Shown one piece after another: positions 20,742 to 26,483 of a stretch of 26,483 nucleotides of DNA (the first letter of the stretch is position 1; each line of letters opens with the position of its first letter). Source of the stretch: Gracilaria domingensis (Eukaryota > Rhodophyta > Florideophyceae > Gracilariales > Gracilariaceae); the NCBI GenBank assembly GCA_022539475.1, contig VCMS01000466.1, positions 1-26,483 of the forward strand. Reading direction: 5' to 3'. Made by a program: the position numbers and the translations under genes. The notes beneath the pieces are model-generated. The model did not search any database and was not told the DNA's origin. It was given only the letters and a program-made list of their open reading frames with translations.

Positions 20742-21088
20742 GTGCGCATTTATCGGGTGAGTCTCTGGACATGTTCACGATCGCGAGACTCCAGTTCCTG
20801 TACGCCTTATCCTTCGTGTCAAGCAGCACTTCAGGTCCGTATCATTACTGTCGCGACGAGGTCGGCATTGCTCTTCGACAGGCTGCGGTTATTTGCATCT
20901 CGAACGAAGTCGGCGTAGCATCTTCGCGACGAACTGTTCGGTCCAGTCCGTTTCGGAATTGTTCCGTTCCGCCTCCCCTCCTCACTTCGAGGATTCCGAG
21001 ACTCGGCAATAGAAACCTGAGTAGGCACATAGCGAGGGTGCGGATAGCAACGAACCAATAATTGGCTCCTAAACAACCGTTGAGAAAA

Positions 21089-21236
21089 ATGTGGTGTCGA
21101 ATAAGTTTAATTAAAGATGCCCGGTTGTCAGGTCGAAATAACGTGGACTTGTGGCTGAGTCGTGGGAGATGGGCTGTGATGTAGTGAGTGGTGAGCGAAG
21201 TGGTTGATTCTGTGTGAGTTACTTAATGCGGCGTGT
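21089..21236. other. 148-base block present only in copy B
   Basis: Copy A reads TGAGAAAA-CGGCTG without a break (7517-7530); copy B has 148 bases between the same two words. The block is rich in G and T on the plus strand and shows no terminal repeats or duplicated target. It may be an insertion in B or a deletion in A, lying between RT and protease. Confidence 0.65.
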
Positions 21237-21589
21237 CGGCTGATAGTTCGCAACCAGCCCTGAAAGAGGGCTCTCGGTCGACGAAACAATCCATTAGCAG
21301 GGCAAGCTGATGCTTCTCCTGTAAGCGCAACGGTTGTACGTGTTTGTAGCCACATTGTGGGGAGGTCCAGTAAGCCCGACCTGTGATCAGGGGCGCGATG
21401 CGGAATGGGCGAGCTAACTCGGAGCTTTGTAGACTCGTTCATCGGCGTAGGCTTCTGTGCCGCAGGCAAAGGGATTGCTTCTCAGAGCCCGTCGCAAAGG
21501 ACGCGGAACGATCGGTTACAGGTAGTCGCGATTCTTCCATTTCGATTGGTTATTCGCTTGCCGCCGTCCGATATTGCATCGACGAGCGG

Positions 21590-21920
21590 TCTACAGAGTC
21601 GCAGCCGAGGATTCAGCCGGCGCGCGAGGTTTTGCGCTTGCACCAAGAAGTTCGCAGCTTGCCGACGATAGCGGCCAAGCTAACGACGGATAGTCGGCGG
21701 GGGTGGTTGCGAAGCGGTGTGAGCAAGACCTGTGTGCTATATACTCCCACAGATCGAAAGAAGTGGCCGATTTGGTTCGCGATCCCGCTAGTATGATCTG
21801 CGGCGCGCGTAGAACGGAGACGGCCAAGTGGCGGCGGAATCATTGAATCAACAGGATTAGGGAAAGAAATTTTGCCCAGCCACCTGTAATCGAGTCACGT
21901 GACAACTGCGCACCAGTACG
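21590..21920 (-). pseudogene. Aspartic protease, copy B (frame-broken)
   Basis: Recognised by alignment to 7734-8129. The DTG-site region is at about 21880-21903 and the ILG-x-D-F counterpart at 21593-21613. Neither motif reads correctly in one frame here, so no statement on its catalytic residues is possible. Confidence 0.6.
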
Positions 21921-22042
21921 TGGGTTCGGAAACACAGTGCGTAAACGTTGTAGTGTTACGTTGTCGCCATGACAGGATCTATCCGGGAACGGCTGTTGCT
22001 TATGACCGGTATCTCACGGCGACGCAAGTGACCCAAGGCTGC

Positions 22043-24254
22043 TCAGAGGTCCACGTCTGTAGGTGGCCAGTTTTCCTCGAAAGGATTGTGACCGTGGGAG
22101 CCGAGGCTTCTTTCAGCCTCAGCGCCTTCGTAAACCCGTTCGCTGGGGCGCCTCTTCATTGCTGAGGCTCCTTGCTCAGTTGTTTCTGAGCGTCTGCCGA
22201 CCAATACTGCGGAGGTTGCGATTCCCGCAGGGCGGCTACAGCGTTCACCATTCGATGTGGCATCGGGTTTCTGGTTCTCAGGCTGAAGCTCCGCCTTCGG
22301 CACGAAGGTACGACTATGTCGGGAGACACGTTCCCGGCTCGGCGGCGGTCAACGAACTCATACTGAGGCACTACTTCTGCCATATCCCGTATTGGCATTA
22401 AAGCAATTCGTGAGGTGGGATGTGCCCTGGCCTGTGAACAGTTAGACAAATAAGGTGAGAAGAGGAATCCAGCGTTGGGTTGGCCGGCGCTCCTGTATCG
22501 AGTGAGGATCGGGTCTCATCCAGGCGTTGTCGATATCCGCCAGAGTGGGCGGCACGGGAACTGCGGAATCGTGTGATCGGTCGGCCGTGTACAGAGCGGG
22601 GCGTCTTCTCGTAACACTGTAGACTGTCCGTCGTCGAGGCAATTTCGACTCGGCATTGACGATCGTCCTGTAAACAGGTGCAGGGTTATAAAACCCAGCC
22701 TTGACAGACTCGCTGACTGGAGGGCTAAGTGAGGATACTCGCCTTCGTACAGAAGGAGTGGAGAGCGATGCGCGCCTTTGAATAACGCAGTGGTGGCTCG
22801 AGCTGCATCTCCCTCCGCTTGGCAAATAATTGAACGAGGTTTCCTCAGAGTAGGTAAATCGTCGGCAGTTTGTGTTCTTCCTCGAATAATGTGCGGCTAT
22901 ACCATACGTCGAATTGAGTGGTCCGAGTCCAACAACAACATCGTACACCGCCGTCGGGCTGGCGAGAACCGTGTTGCACAATCGTGTGGGCCTTAATGAG
23001 GCGGCGGTCGAATAGAACGGTTTCCGAACTCTTTCGGCCTATGCTTATCGTGTCTCGGTAGTCGCGAGTATGGCATTGTATCGCATTGGCTGTCGCGGAA
23101 GACGCGAAGGAGATATTGTAGCGCTTTCCGGCCAGCACGTAATCCTCCTTCGGAGCGCGCGAGAACCGAAAACCACGAACGATTAGAAGTGATTCTTGGC
23201 ACGACCCGTCAAAAAGTACGCAGCGCAGTGAAGGCTGTGTCCACTCATCCGAAATACATCGACTTCCGGCTTAACGAGAGCGCAAGAAATCCAATGAACA
23301 AGAATTGGGATCTTCGCCATGAGAAGCTTGTGGGGCTTTAGACGTGAGCTCCATTTTGTCGGGAAGTGAGTTTCGCACGTTTGCCAGTCCACGTGGGGTT
23401 CTCTGTGGAGCGTCGTGTCAATCCAAGTCCGATAATTATACGGTAAGTATTAGTAGCTTACGATACAGTAAGGTGTTGCGCTTCACTACTTCAATCGTAG
23501 AGGTTGTTCCTGACCGTCCTTTCGTACGGCCTCGTGCAACGCCCAGAAGTGCGCAGTAGCCCGCGAACGGGATGCACGTAGCGAGAGGCTCTATCCGCGC
23601 TGTCCGAAGAGTCGGTAGATCGATCCTTTTTTGGGGCCCCTCATCAGAGAGGATGAAAAGAGAGTCAAGACTCACTTGACCTTTCTCTTTGCCGGACGAT
23701 CCGGAAGCGCGAAGTGCTGAGAGCCCAGAAACCCGGGGCTCCCGGCGCAGACAAGCATCAGATGACGATGATTTGCCGACCGTCGTCCAGACGGGTATGC
23801 CAGGCGGTCAGGCGTGCGGCACTGCCGATGCAGACCAGCCGACACCTGTCGTGTTCTCATAATCTGTTGACATCAAGACCGTAAATACAGGGACGTTCGC
23901 TCGAAACATCCCGACACCGCTTCATCGCGCCGTTGCGGAGTTTCGTATGTCCCGTATGAGCCAGCTTGGAGTTCTGCAGGATGCGAACTGAGCTTAATTC
24001 AGGAGGGTGTATCGCGTCGGACGCGACGACATTAGAACGTCAACACGCGCGGCGGCATCCCGCCGCGGTGCGGTTCATGTTGGCCACGAGTGGGTGGGGT
24101 GCTGTTAATCAAACGGAGGCCCGGGAAGCGGTTTCGGGTCGCAGTTGCCTGGGACCTCAGTGTCGTCCTTCGCAACGGAGGAAACTTTGCCGGCACAGCC
24201 GGACGAACGGGCAAGCAGCGGCACGTGCGCGCCACTCCTGCGACGGACGAGCAT
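22043..24254 (-). pseudogene. Gag region, copy B (frame-broken)
   Basis: Counterpart of Gag in copy A without the A/C-rich block. The start is near 24252-24254 (Met-Leu-Val-Arg-Arg-Arg). EVPGNCDPKP follows as in copy A (EVPGNGDPKP). The coiled-coil part lies near 23750-23960. The capsid-like part shows FLTGRA near 23195-23215, and a C-terminal Gln/Arg-rich part is at 22156-22449. No CCHC knuckle was seen. Confidence 0.7.
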
Positions 24255-24388
24255 CGTTACCGACACAGTCGGCCAATGGGGCAACCAAAACAGACTCGAA
24301 ACGGACAATGAAGAACCGTAAGAACGTATATTGCCCCAGTAGTCTGTGGCCAATTACAAGACGCGCAACTCCACGACGTGGCCATTAA

Positions 24389-24411
24389 GCCGATTCTAGG
24401 TCGGAGACATT
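24389..24411 (-). other. Primer-binding site, copy B
   Basis: GCCGATTCTAGGTCGGAGACAT on the plus strand is the copy A site with single-base losses in the GGG and CCA parts. The position just inside the LTR is the same. Confidence 0.6.
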
Positions 24412-25237
24412 TGTGGTGCAACACCCTCGACGGGAACACACCCGCGTCGCGACGAGCACCATCAGGGTGTTCAGGCTGCTCCCTGTGAAGCGCAGTCGAG
24501 CGCAGAACCTCCGATAGGCCAACAGAGGCCGGGTGTAATCGGGTGGCCGCCGATCTGGGCGGTGCAGTCGGAGGTAGAAGGGGTAGAATCGGCGTGGTAT
24601 CCGATGGTTCGGCGAGCACAGCAGTGGGGTATCCCGCAGCGGATTAGGGACGACAAAAGTCAACAACGAGCCCACTGCGGAGCACTGACTCGCGATAAGC
24701 GGGAAGATAACTCCGGACGAAATAAATACACCTACAATGTAGGGCACGAGTAGCGAAAGCTCGTAAGACGGAAAATGACAGAAATAAAATAGAAGAACGT
24801 GCGTGACGACGGATTAGTACTCCTCAGGGACGGAGGTTGGTTGATGCAGCCGGAATTGGCGGCGGTATTCCCCAGATGGGCGTGACGTGCGCAAGCGGCA
24901 AGATGATTCAGAGCCAACTGGCTCGTTGAGGTTTTACTTCCGTACGTGTCGCAAGTGCCGCCCACTTATAATACGCACTGGAAAATATAATTAAAATATC
25001 GTAACTGTCCGGCGCTGCCGGCCAATACATTACAGGTGTAACCGTGGCAGGCTTTCCACGGCGGCACCGCGCTATCGGCCAACTTGGCCACGTGTGGGCA
25101 GAAATATACCTTCCTAGGCAACCCAAAATAGGGCACTACCAGTAAGCCTCTCAGTAACCTGAGGTGTCGAAGCCGGTTAACGGATCAACAAACTAGGAAA
25201 GCACTCGGTGATTCCCCACAAGGGGTTTTGCTCTACA
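24412..25237 (-). repeat. 5' LTR of copy B (826 bp)
   Basis: From TGTGGTGCAA to CTCTACA on the plus strand. It carries hairpin-capable words in U3: CCGGC-GCT-GCCGG (25008-25020) and CCGTGG-caggctt-TCCACGG (near 25042-25062). The TATA site reads TTATAATA at 24966-24973, apparently one base off the form in the other LTRs. Confidence 0.9.
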
Positions 25238-25240
25238 CTG

Positions 25241-25340
25241 CATGCTGCGCAAGTCGTGACGCATTCGTTGTCTTGACTTCTACTCTGCAAGGAACACGAC
25301 TTACATTGTCATAAAATACCTCGGATGAGTATCTCATCGA
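25241..25340 (-). pseudogene. Upstream part of the hAT-like transposase, right of copy B
   Basis: On the minus strand an ATG near 25336 opens a frame that contains VPCRVEVKTTNASRLAQH and reaches the insertion point. With the element and one CATGC removed, it is in frame with EVAKHFFCDV at 13241 and below. A Cys, then an RL..H, then a Cys fits a loose BED-type zinc finger such as those at hAT transposase N-termini, but one expected Cys is missing. This supports insertion of copy B in the gene. Confidence 0.45.
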
Positions 25341-26180
25341 TCACATAATCGCGCAAGTGCTTTCGAACAGTTCTTCTACCCACCTTGTTTTGAGTTTCGT
25401 TCGCTGTTGACCGCTTGCAGCCGTCCAGACTGCTGGCGGTTTGTCGCCGTATGTGCGGAGAAATGTTCTCTGACATCTGCCTGATGGACCAAAATCCAAA
25501 CGAAGAGAAAGATTTGAGTTCCGCAAAGGTGAAAATTGTCAGATTCAGGGCAGCCAACTTTTAGTACTCAAGGAAATGGTCTGTGCAAGTCGACATCGAA
25601 GCCCGCTACAAAATGTTCGAAAGCCAGCTTAGGTGATCGATTGTTCGAATAAAGGAGCGCTTAGTGCGCGGAAGCTCACTCTCGTATTACCCAGACAGAG
25701 TGGAAAGTTGGCGTTTGCGCCATATGAGCGATCAAAACTCAACGATTGCCAGGACTTGGGCTTGTGAGGTTGGGCGTTTGTGGTTGCAAAGCAACGAGCC
25801 GCGTAAATGGATCTCGTTCCCTCACTGTTTGACGGGCGCGTATGTGTGTCAAGCAGTGGCAAACTGGAGGAAGCAAGGAGGCAGAATATATTGGTAAGTT
25901 TCGTTTTAGGATACAGCGCCGTGGTTATGGGTATTCCAAATTCAAACAGGGCTACTGATAAAGAGGGGGGCGGAGTACTTGTAAACCGCGCAACCATTTT
26001 GACAGTAACAGCATGGGTCGAGAGTGCAAGCTGAACAACAGTTCATGTTTTGAGTAAGAACGGTGCTGATTGCTGAAGCGTCATGTCAGCGTTCTGAAAG
26101 TCGGCAGGCCCACATACGGTCCTAGAGCGAGTATATTCGTCAATGGTCTATCATATTCACAAAGAGAGAGACGTAGTCCG
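25341..26180. other. Right flank, no gene recognised
   Basis: Several frames of 60-120 codons exist on both strands (minus 25629-25997 and 25309-25557; plus 25664-25897), but none shows a known motif. The region may include the promoter or 5' leader of the transposase, or unrelated host DNA. Confidence 0.4.
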
Positions 26181-26181
26181 G

Positions 26182-26469
26182 TTACACGTGTCCTAAAGTT
26201 TTCAAACTTTGAAAAGTTTGAATGAGAAAGTCCCCCCCCCTCAGGGAAAAAAAAAAATCCCTTTTCCCAATGGAAATTAGGCGGAGGAAAATTTCGTTTG
26301 CGCCAACGTGGCCGCTGCGTTTGTTTCGTCTTCGCGCCGCTGCCGTCCTCCGCTCCTTCACCCTCCACTCCCGCCTTGGAAGCAGCTTTGTCCTGATTAG
26401 GACGGACTGAAGCGTACGGTAGGGGAGACCGTGAAGGTGCAGCAGAGCCATGAGCAGTTGGCTGCTCAT
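26182..26469 (-). CDS. Hypothetical basic ORF at window edge
   Basis: Ninety-five codons on the minus strand, beginning MSSQLLMALLHLHGLPYR and followed by an Arg-rich part (ERRTAAARRRNKRSGHVG). The later part runs through a nine-C run and an eleven-A run and a palindrome, so the C-terminal half is doubtful. It could be a first exon. No family is recognised. Confidence 0.25.
   Translation of the reverse strand: MSSQLLMALLHLHGLPYRTLQSVLIRTKLLPRREWRVKERRTAAARRRNKRSGHVGANEIFLRLISIGKRDFFFSLRGGDFLIQTFQSLKTLGHV
26201..26222. repeat. 22-base palindrome
   Basis: TTCAAACTTT-GA-AAAGTTTGAA is a ten-base inverted repeat around two central bases, preceded by CTAAAGTT, which repeats part of one arm. It could be a terminal-repeat remnant, a binding site or chance. 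Confidence 0.6.
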
Positions 26470-26483
26470 GTGGTCTCCTTTCC

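Larger units (their letters stand above)
13242..25237 (-). mobile_element. Ty3/gypsy LTR retrotransposon, copy B (both LTRs)
   Basis: Same family, order and orientation as copy A, about 12.0 kb from TGTGGTGCAA to CTCTACA. Both LTRs, polypurine tract, primer-binding site and all Gag-Pol domains can be located, but all coding parts are frame-broken. It is inserted in a hAT-like transposase gene in the same direction as that gene. It differs from copy A by an extra 148 bp (21089-21236), no A/C-rich block in gag, and a different segment at 14288-14560. Confidence 0.93.

Noticed and set aside
1..25237. Copy B as an assembly duplicate of copy A
   Set aside because: B has its own flanks that join into one frame, extra and missing blocks, and a probable target-site duplication. 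Long reads over the spacer would settle it.
25629..25997. 122-codon minus-strand frame in the right flank
   Set aside because: No recognisable motif, and plus-strand frames overlap it. Not enough to call a gene.

Overview
This window is eukaryotic, almost certainly metazoan, repeat DNA. It is dominated by two copies of one large Ty3/gypsy (Metaviridae-type) LTR retrotransposon, both reading on the minus strand, with a short stretch of other sequence between and beside them. I see no bacterial operons, rRNA genes or CRISPR arrays. The RT, RNase H and integrase motifs, and a hAT-like transposase with a DUF659-type motif, fit an animal genome, possibly an arthropod. I cannot name the species.

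Layout. Copy A fills 1-11751. Its left (3') LTR is cut by the window edge (1-352). It continues with a polypurine tract (353-366), about 4.2 kb of unassigned sequence, integrase (about 4560-5645), RNase H (5862-6413), RT (about 6450-7170), a linker, protease (7734-8129), Gag (about 8250-10751), a primer-binding site (10891-10913) and the right (5') LTR (10917-11751). A 1.49 kb spacer follows (11752-13241), carrying a broken hAT-like transposase piece. Copy B (13242-25237) repeats the same order with both LTRs present. The right flank (25238-26483) starts with what looks like the upstream end of the same transposase frame, so copy B appears to have landed inside that gene, with a probable CATGC target-site duplication.

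Both copies are riddled with small frame breaks. Where A and B are compared by eye, the differences are mostly one- or two-base insertions and deletions, not substitutions. Homopolymer-rich blocks also occur in one copy only (9647-10010 in A, 13463-13545 in B). This looks more like uncorrected long-read error than natural decay, so every protein call here is a motif-level call on fragments. Calling the genes pseudogenes describes this text and may not be true of the organism.

The most interesting unexplained part is the roughly 4 kb between integrase and the 3' LTR. No domain is recognised in it. Near the LTR both copies have a TATATAAG box on the plus strand, pointing into this region against gag-pol. 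Further along, both copies keep a long plus-strand frame in the same place (3503-3973 in A, 16892-17497 in B), and both have a plus-strand AATAAA. An antisense gene convergent with gag-pol is a reasonable hypothesis. The two copies also carry unrelated sequence in one block of this region (541-988 versus 14288-14560).
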